Below, piece after piece: positions 1-11,700 of a stretch of DNA of 64,000 bases; positions within the stretch are counted from its first letter, which is position 1, and the number at the start of each line of letters is the position of its first letter. Under the pieces are notes generated by a model. It was not told the DNA's origin and did not search any database. It saw nothing but the letters and a program-made list of their open reading frames with translations. The DNA lies in the NCBI RefSeq assembly GCF_947169325.1, contig NZ_CAMVPN010000001.1, positions 80,089 to 144,088 of the forward strand, written 5' to 3'. Source of the stretch: an uncultured Methanobrevibacter sp. (GTDB lineage: Archaea > Methanobacteriota > Methanobacteria > Methanobacteriales > Methanobacteriaceae). The translations under genes and the position numbers were made by a program.

Positions 1-3000
1 CAGTGGTGGATCAATAGTGATGAAAGAAAGTTTTGCGATTAATTCTGTAATTGACCATTGTTACATCTACAATTCCTATGTCAATCAAAGTTATGATGAC
101 AACAGGTATGGTGAAGGTGGTGGAGCAATCCGTATTGATGATGACAATATCACAATCACAAATTGTGCAATCTTTAATTCAGTAGCGAACAGTACTTATG
201 GTGGAGCAATATACGTAAAAAGTGTAAATGCCTCTTTAATCAATATTTCAATCGAAAATACTGCTACTCTTAACGATAATGGTGGAGCAATATACTGGGC
301 AGGTAATAATGGATATATGGAGAATGCTACTATATTCAACTCTTCATCAAATTCCTTAGGTAAAAAGGATGCGAATGGTGGAGCTATATACTTATCTGGT
401 ATCAATTGTAATTTTACCAAGATTACTATAACTTCTTCCTCTTCAAATAATCCTAATAATGGAAGTACAAAATCAGCTCATGGAGGTGCAATTTATGTAG
501 CTGGTGGTAATAATGTTGGAACTAACAATGTTGTGTCTAACATCATTATAGATAATGCAACATCGTCATCCGATAATTTCAAATCTGATGGTGGAGCGAT
601 TTATTGGGCTGGAAAATCAGGCAGTTTGATTAATGCAACAATTTCAAACACTCTTGCAAACGGTAAAGGTGGAGCGATATTCTGGTCTGGAAGTTCAGAT
701 ATTGTTGAAAACATTTCTATAGACTACTCCAGAACAAACGTGATGAATTCCTCAAATACTGCAGATGGTGGAGCCATTTACTCAACAGGCATTAACAATC
801 TGAATAATGTATATGTGGCTGATGCAATTGCTTATACAGATAACGGAAACGTTAAAGGTGGTGCCATTTACTACACTGGCGCTAACATGAACAATGTCAC
901 GGTACTCATGTCACGTGCTTCAACAGATAATGGAACATCCTACGGAGGAGCGATTTATTTGGATGGTAGAGTAAATCCTAACCTCTACAATTCATCATTC
1001 GAAGAAAATCATGCTGATTTGGGTGGTGCAGTATACACCGTCAGAACAACCAAGGTTTATGACACTTCATTTACAGGCAATGTTGCTGAGGATGGAGGAG
1101 CTTTGTACGCTACAAGTAATGATGTCACATTGAATGGAACTTCATTCGAGTCCAACAGCGCAAAAAGAGGCGGAGCAATCTTTACAAACAATGTTCAAAT
1201 CAAGATGTATAATTCCACCATTAAGAACAACACTGCTGAAGAAAGCGGTGCTGCCCTTTATCATAACTATGTCAACAAAGCTGCAAACAGCGAAATCGTA
1301 AACACTGATATGGTAAACAACACAGCATACAGAGGTTCTGCAATCTATGCCACTGACTTCGTCAGGTTCTCTTTGAAGGATGTTGTTCTTCTGGATAACC
1401 AGGCAAACGCCAATAAATTCATCAATAAAACAATTGGCGTATATAATGACACATATAATTACACAAGTGCAATATTTTTAGGAAATGATAATCTATTGAA
1501 CTCAATATGGCTTCAGGGCAACAGGTTAGACCTTTCATGTACTAATGTGACTTATCTTGGAACAAACGGCATTTCCGTAACTAATGAAACTCCTGTCAAG
1601 AGCAATCAGGAAGTAAGGCAGAATGTCACCATCTACATGTTCGATAAAAAAGGTGAATTAATAGATCAGCAAGATTTAGTCACCGATGGTTCCGGTAAGG
1701 TCGTATATACCTTCAAGGCTGAAAAAGGAGAAATCTACAACTTCGCATATGAACATAAAAGCGACAGGTACTATACCTATTTAAGAGACACTTCCTCCAA
1801 CAGCAGTCTTGTCCAAATTTGGGTTAACAACTGTACTTACGGCGAAAACGCTTCTGCACTCCTCTCTTTAACCGATGGGGCATGGGGTAATCTGTCCGGA
1901 AACGTCACAGTTGAAATCAACGATACAAAGCATACCACTTTCACAGTCGAAATCATTAACAGTACCCTTACGTACTATAACATTTCAGGATTGCCTGTAG
2001 GCCATTATAAGGCAACCTCTACATTCAAAGGCAATTCAACCCGTCTGGGAGACACTGACTGGGCTCTGTTTGTAGTGCGTCCGTACACTGATTTGAATAT
2101 TACAAAAGAGGTCAATGTGACTGGCGATTTTGTCAATGTCACTGATTATATCATGTACACAATAAACGTGACAAATAAGGGTCCTACAGAATCATGGGAT
2201 GTCAATGTCACTGAAATTCTGACACCTTATCTTAAACTGATAAACAGCACAGCATCTAAAGGCTATTATAATTACACCAACGGCACCTGGTTTATTGGTG
2301 ATCTGGCCGTTAATGAGAATGTTTCACTGATAATCAAAGCGCAGGTAATTCATAAGGGCCTTATAGCCAACAACGTTTGGGTGGATGGCGCAGGTAGGGA
2401 AGCCAACTTCACAGACAATGTCGCATCAGCACGCAATCTCACTGCAGTCGCCTATGTCGATTTGCGCATTGCCAAAGAGCGCAATGTTTCAGAAGTCCTG
2501 GCGATAGGTGATAGGATCAGATATGTGATTACCGTATTTAATGACGGTCCGTGCAACGCTACAGGAGTATATGTCGGTGAAAATTTAGATGCTCGTCTTA
2601 AATTGATTTCAAGCGTCGCTAGTGTGGGCAAATATGAGAACGGTACCTGGAATATAGGTGATTTGAATGAAGGGGCCAATGCAACACTGACAATTGATGC
2701 TGAAGTCAGATATGCAGGTGTTATTATAAACAAGGTTAACGTAACAACCTATGACAATGACACCAACCTTACAAACAACTTCGCTAATGTCACCAATTTG
2801 GCAGTGGCAAATGTTGATTTGCAGATTACCAAAAAGGCAAATGTATCTGGCACTGTAGCTGTTGGGGACAGAATAAAATTCACAGTTTCAGTCTACAATG
2901 ACGGTCCGTGCAACGCTACAGGCGTATTTGTAGGTGAAGAAATCAAGCATCCTCTCAAATTCATCTCAGCTAATGTCACAATCGGACGTTATCAGGATGC

Positions 3001-5527
3001 AACATGGGTTATCGGCAACCTCAACAAAGGTGAGGTCCACAACCTTACAATCATTGCAGAAGTTGTCGCTTCAGGTGACATCAGCAATTATGTATTCGTA
3101 AATGGTTCAGACAATGACACAAACCTTACCAACAACGAGTATAATCTCACAAACATCACTGCAGCATCCTTTGTCGATTTGGTCATAGACAAGGAGGTCA
3201 CAAGAGCGGATGTCGTTTATGTGAATGATACTGTGGTATTCACAATACGCGTCCACAACAGGGGAGACCTTGATGCTACAGATGTTAATGTGACAGAATT
3301 CTGGAATTCCCACCTTAAAGTCGAGGAAAGCACAACACAAAACGGATACTACAATGAAACCGAGCGCATTTGGTATATAGGAACTCTGGCCAAAAAGTCA
3401 GATGCAACCCTTACAATCAAGGCAAGGGTAATGTCCAACGGAACTATTTCAAACGTTGTTGTTGTAAAATCCAGAGAAAAGGACATAAATGAGTCAAACA
3501 ACAGGGATGAAATCGATAACTTCACAGCACTTCCTATTGTCGATTTGGACATACACAAAAGGGCAATCACAATACCTGCACGTGACACAGTCTATGTGGG
3601 TGATGAGATAACATTCGCCATTGATGTTCATAACAGCGGTCCTTGCACAGCTACAGGTGTTGTGGTCAGCGAAAACGTAACTGGCCTTGTTGAAATCATC
3701 AGTATCAATCCAAGCGTCGGCACAAGCTATGATCCAATCAAAGGCATCTGGACAATTGGCACTTTGGAAAGCGGAGGCAATGCAGGATTGTTCATAACCG
3801 TTAAAGTCAAATCCAACGGCACTGTTGCAAACTTCGTATCAGTTAAAGGAAACGAAAAGGACACCAACACATCCAACAACAATGCGTCATCCGACAACAT
3901 CACTGCACTTCCTTTGGTTGACGTCAAAGTCAACAAGACAGTAAGCGCAACTGAGGTTAAAGTCGGCGACAATATGGTCTACACAATCAAGGTGCAAAAT
4001 AATGGACCGAACGATGCAACAAATGTAAATGTCACTGGAAAACTATCAAATAATGTGGTCTACATTTCATCTGCTGCAAGTCAAGGCAGTTATGATGCAG
4101 CCAAAAACATTTGGTATATAGGTAAACTCACCAACTCTTCAATTGCGACAATGACATTGACAGTCCAGGCGGTTGAAGTTGGCACTGTTGAAAATTCAGT
4201 AATCGTCAATTCAACAGAAAAGGACAGAAACACATCCAACAACAACTACGCCTGCGACAACGTTACAGTAACCAAGCTCGACACTCCAATCGAACTGGTG
4301 ACCTACAACATCACATACGGTGAGGATGAGATTCTGGTTGTCAGATTGCCTGAAAAGGTAACAGGAACAGTAAACATTACCGTTGCAGACAGGACATACA
4401 ATAACGTTCCGATTAACAACGGAATTGTGGAGCTTCCGGTAACAGATCTTGCCGGTGGAGACTACGACGTCACTGTAGTCTACGGCGGAGACGACAAGTA
4501 CCTGCCTAACTCAACTTCCGGCAAATTCAATGTTGCCAAACTGACTCCAAAAATCACAATTCAGGTTGAAGACATCTGGGTATGGGAAATCGAAGTCCTA
4601 AACGTCACTGTCAACGCTCCTGGAACAGTGTTCGTGACAGTAAACGGAATCACTGTTGAAATCCCTCTTGAAAACGGTGTAGTGACAACCGATGTGCTTA
4701 AAGCATCAAAATTCGACTACAACGGAAGGGCAACATGGAACATAATCAATCTGCCTGTGGGAACATATCCTGCATACGCAATGTATCCTGGAAACGAAAA
4801 CTACACAAGCGTGGACACATCAGATGTCTTCCATGTAAAAGACCGCATTCCGACAACAATCGTCATAATTCCGTCAAACATCTATGTCGGTGATGATGAG
4901 TTCATGGAGATTTACGTTGGTCCTTCAGGAGTGACCGGAAGCGTCATTGTCAATGTTGAAGGCGTAAACTACACATGCCCTCTTGAAAACGGATATGCAT
5001 TATTGGCCATACCTGACCTCAAGGCAGGCGTGAAGGATGTAACCGCATGGTATAACGGAAACGAGCTCTATCTTCCAAGCGAAAACATAAGCTCATTTGA
5101 GGTATGGAAAATCAAGCCTCCGGTTGATGTTGAAGCTCCTGAAATCACAGTGGGTGAAGATGGAGTAATCATAGTCACCGTTCCGGACGATGCAACAGGC
5201 GAAATAACAATAGAAATAAACGGTGAACGCCATACTGCGATAATCCAGTTCGGTCAGGCAGTGTTCATCATTCCTGGCCTTGAAGTCGGCGTGCATGACA
5301 TCCTTGCATTCTATTCAGGTGACGACAAGTATCTTCCAGCAAACACTACCGGAAAGATCAAGGTCAACCCTAAAGATGAACCGGATGATGACAACAAAAC
5401 ACATAAACATCCGTCCAAAAAATCTACAATAGACAATAAAATGCCTGCAACTGGAAACCCATTGATGGCTTTGATTGTTGTTTTAATGTCAATATTTTTA
5501 GTACAGGTAAGAAGATTTAAAAAATAA
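1..5527 (+). CDS. Giant adhesin-like protein (ALP 1), 3' part; 5' end outside the window
   Basis: Predicted surface adhesin. The reading frame is open from base 2 (S-G-G-S-I-V-M-K...), so the ATG at 17 is an internal Met and not the start; no signal peptide is visible. Domains, counted in window codons: parallel beta-helix with GGAI(Y/F) turns about every 25-40 residues, 1-460; helix cap with the T-N-V-T-Y-L-G-T-N-G signature near 515; a collar domain, about 540-690; six DUF11 repeats (VDL-x-I-x-K ... GPCNATG ... NDTNLTNN), about 694-1420; four Ig-like domains, about 1425-1790; a basic/acidic linker; then MPATGNP, a hydrophobic span and VRRFKK. It is a paralogue of the next gene: its first residues (GGSIVMKE) align with ALP 2 near nt 9270, so about 3.5 kb of coding sequence is probably missing upstream. 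DUF11 and beta-helix ALPs are known from Methanobrevibacter; the ligand cannot be read from sequence. Confidence 0.93.
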   Translation, partial: SGGSIVMKESFAINSVIDHCYIYNSYVNQSYDDNRYGEGGGAIRIDDDNITITNCAIFNSVANSTYGGAIYVKSVNASLINISIENTATLNDNGGAIYWAGNNGYMENATIFNSSSNSLGKKDANGGAIYLSGINCNFTKITITSSSSNNPNNGSTKSAHGGAIYVAGGNNVGTNNVVSNIIIDNATSSSDNFKSDGGAIYWAGKSGSLINATISNTLANGKGGAIFWSGSSDIVENISIDYSRTNVMNSSNTADGGAIYSTGINNLNNVYVADAIAYTDNGNVKGGAIYYTGANMNNVTVLMSRASTDNGTSYGGAIYLDGRVNPNLYNSSFEENHADLGGAVYTVRTTKVYDTSFTGNVAEDGGALYATSNDVTLNGTSFESNSAKRGGAIFTNNVQIKMYNSTIKNNTAEESGAALYHNYVNKAANSEIVNTDMVNNTAYRGSAIYATDFVRFSLKDVVLLDNQANANKFINKTIGVYNDTYNYTSAIFLGNDNLLNSIWLQGNRLDLSCTNVTYLGTNGISVTNETPVKSNQEVRQNVTIYMFDKKGELIDQQDLVTDGSGKVVYTFKAEKGEIYNFAYEHKSDRYYTYLRDTSSNSSLVQIWVNNCTYGENASALLSLTDGAWGNLSGNVTVEINDTKHTTFTVEIINSTLTYYNISGLPVGHYKATSTFKGNSTRLGDTDWALFVVRPYTDLNITKEVNVTGDFVNVTDYIMYTINVTNKGPTESWDVNVTEILTPYLKLINSTASKGYYNYTNGTWFIGDLAVNENVSLIIKAQVIHKGLIANNVWVDGAGREANFTDNVASARNLTAVAYVDLRIAKERNVSEVLAIGDRIRYVITVFNDGPCNATGVYVGENLDARLKLISSVASVGKYENGTWNIGDLNEGANATLTIDAEVRYAGVIINKVNVTTYDNDTNLTNNFANVTNLAVANVDLQITKKANVSGTVAVGDRIKFTVSVYNDGPCNATGVFVGEEIKHPLKFISANVTIGRYQDATWVIGNLNKGEVHNLTIIAEVVASGDISNYVFVNGSDNDTNLTNNEYNLTNITAASFVDLVIDKEVTRADVVYVNDTVVFTIRVHNRGDLDATDVNVTEFWNSHLKVEESTTQNGYYNETERIWYIGTLAKKSDATLTIKARVMSNGTISNVVVVKSREKDINESNNRDEIDNFTALPIVDLDIHKRAITIPARDTVYVGDEITFAIDVHNSGPCTATGVVVSENVTGLVEIISINPSVGTSYDPIKGIWTIGTLESGGNAGLFITVKVKSNGTVANFVSVKGNEKDTNTSNNNASSDNITALPLVDVKVNKTVSATEVKVGDNMVYTIKVQNNGPNDATNVNVTGKLSNNVVYISSAASQGSYDAAKNIWYIGKLTNSSIATMTLTVQAVEVGTVENSVIVNSTEKDRNTSNNNYACDNVTVTKLDTPIELVTYNITYGEDEILVVRLPEKVTGTVNITVADRTYNNVPINNGIVELPVTDLAGGDYDVTVVYGGDDKYLPNSTSGKFNVAKLTPKITIQVEDIWVWEIEVLNVTVNAPGTVFVTVNGITVEIPLENGVVTTDVLKASKFDYNGRATWNIINLPVGTYPAYAMYPGNENYTSVDTSDVFHVKDRIPTTIVIIPSNIYVGDDEFMEIYVGPSGVTGSVIVNVEGVNYTCPLENGYALLAIPDLKAGVKDVTAWYNGNELYLPSENISSFEVWKIKPPVDVEAPEITVGEDGVIIVTVPDDATGEITIEINGERHTAIIQFGQAVFIIPGLEVGVHDILAFYSGDDKYLPANTTGKIKVNPKDEPDDDNKTHKHPSKKSTIDNKMPATGNPLMALIVVLMSIFLVQVRRFKK
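2080..4270 (+). repeat. Six DUF11 repeats in ALP 1
   Basis: Six consecutive units of about 120 aa, each opening with V-D-(L/V)-x-(I/V)-x-K, continuing T-I-x-V-x-N-x-G-P-(C/S)-x-A-T, and ending N-(G)-T-I-x-N-x-V ... N-D-T-N-x-(S/T)-N-N. This is the DUF11 (conserved repeat domain) pattern. Unit 4 departs from consensus (HNRGDLDAT, no Cys). Unit 5 carries an extra stretch near IPARDTVYV. Predicted Ig-fold stalk, much shorter than that of the paralogue ALP 2. Confidence 0.85.
5441..5524 (+). other. C-terminal anchor of ALP 1 (MPATGNP + membrane span + VRRFKK)
   Basis: M-P-A-T-G-N-P is followed by a hydrophobic stretch of about 17 residues and a basic tail. M-P-A-T-G is the closest of the four anchors to a bacterial LPXTG sortase signal. 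Role as a sorting or processing signal is inference; simple transmembrane retention is the alternative. Confidence 0.7.
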
Positions 5528-5553
5528 TCTTCTTTTCTTATTTTTTTATTTTT
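5510..5553 (+). terminator. Terminator overlapping the ALP 1 stop codon
   Basis: AGAAGATT (5510-5517) pairs with AATCTTCT (5526-5533) around an 8-nt loop; TAA (5525-5527) lies at the loop edge. T-rich sequence (TTTCTTATTTTTTTATTTTT) follows. In archaea the T-tract alone can terminate transcription. Confidence 0.6.
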
Positions 5554-5618
5554 CAATCATTAACTTAAGAATGGCTTTTGAATTCGCTCTTTTTTTAAAA
5601 ATATACTATACAAAAAAG

Positions 5619-5665
5619 CATATATATAATTGCCACCCTATATAATATATATAATATATATTATA
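5619..5665 (+). promoter_or_regulatory. ALP 2 promoter with a perfect AT palindrome
   Basis: The TATA-like element CATATATATAAT (5619-5630) is preceded by the purine-rich BRE-like AAAAAAG. Starting 11 nt downstream, 5641-5665 is a 25-nt AT-only perfect palindrome (12-nt arms around one base), covering the expected start site. The 5' UTR would be about 80 nt. Confidence 0.5.
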
Positions 5666-5719
5666 ATTCTCAGTTATATCGTCAGTTTGAATTTATCGTG
5701 AAAGTTGGATAGACAGTTC

Positions 5720-5738
5720 GAGGTAAATAAAATTGATG
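5720..5738 (+). promoter_or_regulatory. ALP 2 ribosome binding site and start choice (TTG/ATG)
   Basis: GAGGT at 5720-5724 lies 8 nt before TTG 5733 and 11 nt before ATG 5736. The codons are adjacent, so the products would differ by one residue. ATG is favoured by codon preference and because MKKQIF matches the MNKKQIF start of ALP 3. Confidence 0.6.
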
Positions 5739-8700
5739 AAAAAGCAAATATTTCTCAGTATTTGTTTGTTCATAGTGTTTTTTTCCATGCTTTCAGTTGT
5801 ATCCGCTAGTGATTTGGCGGGCAATGATACGATATCAGCTGCAAACGACGGTTTAAACACTATTTCTGTAACAAATGATCAAGGAGAAATTCTAGGAAAC
5901 CCTGCCGGTAACTTTAAAAATTTGGATAAACTGATAAATGACACCGCTAATGATGGTACTGCAAGTTTTGAAGGCGACTATGCCTATTCCAGTGGTGATG
6001 AGGGTTTATCCCAAGGTATTTTAATTGACAAAAACATTACAGTAGATGGTAATGGATTCACAGTCAATGCTTCCAATGCCGCATCTATTTTTGAAATTGG
6101 TGCCCATAGCAGCGTAGTTTTGCAGAACATTAATTTTGTCAATGCAAACGGAAACACTTATGGGGCAATTAAGGTGGACTCCACATCCACAGTCGAAATC
6201 ATAAATTGTAATTTCATCAATAACAATGCAACAAGCGGTGCTGCAATATACCTTCTTGATTCAAGTTCTGCATCTTCAACCTTGAAAATTACAGGTTCAA
6301 ATTTCATCAACAACACTGCCAGTTTTGGTGGTGCAATCTATCTCAATGAAAGTGCATCCCACTCATCAACAATAGAAAATTCAAAGTTCATAAACTGTAC
6401 ATCTACAGTAAGCGGTGGGGCATGCTACATCAGTGCCGACAGGGTAACCTTCAAAAAGGCAACCTTTGAAAACAACACTGCCTATCAGAACGGTGGTGCA
6501 CTCTACTGGGAAGGCCACATTGGCGTAATCAACGACTCAATTTTCAGATTCAACCGTGCAAAAGGATATTTGAATTCATCTGCGACAGTTGACTATACAA
6601 ATCCCAACACAGGAATCGATGAGGTCCACTATGACATTCTTGGTGGTGACGGTGGAGCTATTGAATGGAAAGGTTCCGAAGCTACAATAGAAAATACAAC
6701 CTTCTATAAAAACACTGCATCATATAGGGGTGGATCAATATTCTTCACAAATCTCGGTGATGAAAACTGTGAAAACATAACAATCAAATCAAGCAACTTC
6801 ACAGAAAACTATGCTGGTTTGAACGGTGGTGCCCTTGACTGGTCTAAAGGAGCTAATAACGCAACTATCCTCAAATCCGATTTCATCAAAAACACCGCAG
6901 GCAGGTCAGCCGGTGCAATATATGTAAGCGGAAACAATCTGGACATTGAGGATACTGTATTCAACTACAATAAAGTCACCGGAGAAAACAAATACGACAA
7001 CCGTACAAACGTATCAAACTATACCTCAATAGGCGGTAACGGTGGTGCAATCTGCTGGATGGGATCATTCGGTACTGTAGATAATGTAACATTTTTAAAC
7101 AACACCGCTACCCAGCGTGGTGGAGCTATCCAATTCGAAAGAAACCAGAACGGTACAGTCAAAAATTCAAAATTTGAAAACAACTCAGCATACAGTGACG
7201 GTGGTGCAATAGACTGGTACCATGGTGCAGTCAACGGTCAGCTCATAAACACAACTTTCAAAAACAACAATATACTTGGTGACGGTCGTGGTGCAGGAGT
7301 ATACATTGAAGGTCATGACACTACCATTAGGGATTCAAGATTCTACAGGCACGACATCACATGTGATGGTGTAGTCTACATTCAGGGTAACAAGTCAACT
7401 ATCAAAAACACTACATTTGAAGACATTACCACTACTAAAAATGGTGGTGCAATATATGTTTTAGGTGATGATGCAAACATATCTACTTGTAGCTTTGATA
7501 CATGTAAGGCATATAGTGGTGGTGCAATATATATTGCAGGTAATAATGCTATAATCAATTATACCAATATGATTAATAACTATTGTACTGAAGATGGTGG
7601 TGCATTGTATGTTAATGGTACTGGTGTTAAACTATATAATACTCGATTAATAAACAATACTGCAGGTGATGATGGTGGTGCTGTTAACTGGAGAGGTAAT
7701 GATGGTACTATCTATAATATTACATGTATCAATAATAAGGGTATAAGTATTAATAAGCCTAATGGTGAGACTTCTAGTAGCCGTGGTGGTACAATAGCTA
7801 TAACCGGTTCTAATATAACTCTTTCTGAATCTTCATTCAAGTCTTCTTCAGTTTGGATGGAAAGTAGTAAAAAACCAACTAAGGTAGATGGTGGTGCATT
7901 ATTCATCACTGGAAATAATGTAAATATTACAGGTACTACTTTTGATGATTGTAATGCTACTAATGGTGGCGGTGCAATATATATTATTGGTAATGTAACT
8001 GATGTTGTCGGTTGTACTTTCAGTAATACTCATGCAGTTAATGGTGGTACAATATATGTTGTCGGTTTGGATGCTGATATTCAACATTCTGATTTTGAAA
8101 AAACATCTGCAACTGAAAAAGGTGGGTCTATTTTCATCGAAGGGGATAGGGTAACTATACTAAATTCAACAATTTCTACTTCAAATGCAGAAAACGGTGG
8201 TGCAGTCTATGTGGCAGGTGATGATGCAGAAATTAATGAAAGTAGTTTTGACAACTGTATTGCTACAAAAATGGGAGGCATAATGTTTATTGTTGGTGAA
8301 GGAACCACAATCGCTTCATCTGTTTTATCCAATTCCTCATCATCCGAGTCTGGCGGAGCTATTTATGTCAATGGTAATAATGCAGCAATAGTGGGTTCTG
8401 ATTTTGAAAATATAAAATCCAATAAGGCTAATGGTGGTGCAATCTATGTTGCAGGGTCATTTACTGATATCGATCACTCCTCATTTTTCAATTGCACTAC
8501 TTCCCAAAATGGTGGGGCAATCTACATTGAGGACGTAGGTACTACAATTTCGTATTCTAATTTCACTAAATGTTCTGCAAATACTGCGGGGGCCATTTCA
8601 ATCAATGGTGAAAACACTACTATTGAACATTCTGTTTTGGATCATAATACTGCAAAAACTTCTGCAGGCGCAATCCATGTTTTAGGAAAGAATGTACTTT

Positions 8701-11700
8701 TAATATACAATAATTTCACATATAATTCAGCCAGTATTGAAGGAGGCGCTTTGAATATTGGTGGTCAAAACGCATCCGTATATTACTCCTGGTTTGACAA
8801 CAATGGTGGAGTTCAAAACGGTGGTGCAATCAACTGGCTTGGTGGTCATGGGGACGATTCAATCGTAGGATCCCGTTTCACAAATAACAAATGTATTGGT
8901 GGTAGTAGAGGGGGAGGTGCAATTTACTGGGCTGCAAGTACTGGAACCATTACTTCAGGAGGTTTAATCAAGGATACTGTATTCATCAATAACTCTGCAA
9001 CTGCCAAGCACGGTGGTGCCATTAATTGGTACCATGCAGTGGACAGTAAATTTGACAATTGTACTTTCATTAACAACACTGCATCTTCTGATGGTGGAGC
9101 CATTTATTCAGGACACCAGAACGGTGGAGGTAAGAATTTAACAATTACCAATTCAAGATTCTATAACAATCATGCTAATAAACACGGTGGAGCTATTGCA
9201 AATCAAATGTCCTCTTCTGTAATCTATAATTGTACTTTTGATAACAATTATGCTAATCATGGTGGAGGAACCATAGTGATGAAAGAGGATTCTGGAGATA
9301 ACTCAATCATTGATAATTGCCGTTTTTACAATTCCGATGTTCTTCTCGGAGCTAGTACTTGGGATGATGGTTGTGGTGGAGCGATTTCCATAGGTAAAAC
9401 TGATACAAACATTACAATTTCCAATAGTGTTTTTATAAACACCACAACTCATGAAAGATATGGAGGAGCAGTTTCCATTAGAGGTGCCGATTCATCCATG
9501 ATTAATGTTACAATCATCAATTCATCAGCACTCAATGATAATGGAGGTGCCATATACTGGTTCGGTCAACGAGGTACTTTGGACAATGTAAACATTACCA
9601 ATTCTTCAGTAAAATCCAAAAATAATGCCAGAGACATAAGTGGAGGCGCCATTTATTGGGTGGGTTCAGATGGAAGCATAAATGACCTGACAATCATCAA
9701 TTCATCTTCAATTAATAATTTCACTACAGGCGGCAATAAGCAGGTTTCCGGAGGAGCAATTTCTATCGCTGCTGAAAATACTATTCTGACCAATGTTGAA
9801 ATCATCAATTCTTCAGTTTATTCCTCAAAAGGATATGGCAGGGGAGGTTCTATTTTTTGGAGTACTGCAAATGCCAGATTGGAAAACATATCCATAACCA
9901 ATTCCTCCACATTCGGATATCAGGGTGGTGCAATCCATATTGGTGGAGGAGGGGCTTCTGCTAACAATATCAATATTACAAATTCATCTTTAATTGCTAC
10001 TGCAAATTTTGATGTGGCTGGGGGCGCTATTTATTGGTATAGTGATAATTCTAATTTAAATAATGTTTCCATTAGTAATTCCACTGTTGAATATCATTTC
10101 CCAAGCGGTTCCAAATCCGTTTATGGTGGTGCTATTTATATTACTGGTTCTAATGTCAAATTAACAAATGCGGACATTGATAATTCTTCACTCATCGCCG
10201 ATAATGGTGCGGGATTTGGTGGAGCTATTTATCGTGTTACCAGTACTTCCAATGATAATTTAATTAATGTGTCTATCAATAATTCCTATGTATATGGTAC
10301 TGCAGGCGGAGCAATCTCCTGGCATGCTGGAAATGCCAATGTTGAGAATATCAGTATCATAAATTCCTCTGTTAAAGCAGCAATAAATAAAAATGCAGAG
10401 GGAGGGGCGATTTATTGGACTGCAGCGAATTCTAATTTGACAAATATATACATTTCCAATTCTTCCGCCAATTATAATTATGCCAGCGGTTCTAATGGTG
10501 TTCATGGTGGAGCCATCTTCGTGAATAATGTAAACAATAAGTTAGTTAATGTGAACATTGACAACTCATCAGCTATCGCAGATAATGGAATAGGTAATGG
10601 GGGCGCAATTTATTGGTCTGGAAGCAACGGTAAATTATATAATGCGTCCATAAACAACTCTTATTTGTATGCTAATTCAGGAGGAGCCATTTACTGGTCA
10701 GGATCATCAGGTTCCCTCAATGATGTGAGCATCATAAATTCATCTCTTGAATCAACAGAAAATAAGGATGCTTTAGGAGGAGCTATTTATTTAAGTGGCC
10801 AATATTGCCAATTGAATGACCTTTCAGTTTGCAATTCCTCTGTAAACTATAGCTATGCAAACGGAGATAAAAGAGCTGATGGGGGAGCTGTTTACATTTC
10901 CAATTCTAATGCATGGCTAACTAATGTAACTATAGACAATTCATCTGCCTTCGCTGATAACGGCAATGCCCATGGAGGTTCCATCTACTGGGGCGGTAAT
11001 TATGGCAATCTCCTTAATGCATCAATTTCAAATACTCTTGCAAACGGTCAGGGAGGTGCAATTTACTGGTCTGGAGGAAACTCACCTGTCATTAGAAATA
11101 TCACAATTATCAATTCCTCTACACAAGTGAAAGACAGCATTTATACTGCTAATGGTGGAGCGATTTATTCAAACAATGTACCTGATTTAAGGGATATCCT
11201 CATTATCAATTCTTCAGCTACTGACAATAAAGAGGTTAAAGGTGGTGCAATTTACTGGACTGGTACTAATTTATACAATGTCACTGTAATCAATTCCACA
11301 GCCAAAGGAAGTGGTGATTCTTCTTATGGAGGTGCAGTTTATTGGGGATCTCAAAATAATAGGTACATATATAACTCCACATTCATCAATGCAACTGCAG
11401 GCTACGGGGGAGCGGTTTACAAGGAAAATGGTGTTTTATTAGTTTATAATACTAAATTCATTAACAATACTGCTACCGTTGATGGTGGGGCAGTTTATGC
11501 CAAAGGAGCGGTCGCAAGCTTCTACAATTCCACATTTAAAAATAACAGTGCAAAAGAACATGGTGGGGCAATTTATTATTATAATCATCCAAACTCCAGA
11601 AGCACAATCAAAGACACCTATATAATCAACAATACAGCTTTCCAGGGTTCAGGAATATATGCAACTATTTTAAGATGCAATCTGGAAAACGTGGTTCTTT

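Noticed and set aside
17-19. ATG at 17 as the start of ALP 1
   Set aside because: The frame is open upstream to the window edge, there is no signal peptide after this Met, and the paralogue continues for kilobases before the matching position.
5400-5527. Pseudomurein-binding repeats or a transglutaminase domain, as found in other methanogen ALPs
   Set aside because: No pseudomurein-binding-repeat-like sequence or catalytic Cys-His-Asp pattern was recognised in any of the four visible C-terminal regions.
5900-11700. Bacterial autotransporter or chlamydial Pmp protein, suggested by GGAI motifs
   Set aside because: GGA(I/V/L) helix repeats are shared with Pmp proteins, but there is no C-terminal beta-barrel; the proteins end in a stalk and a single membrane anchor, and the promoters are archaeal.
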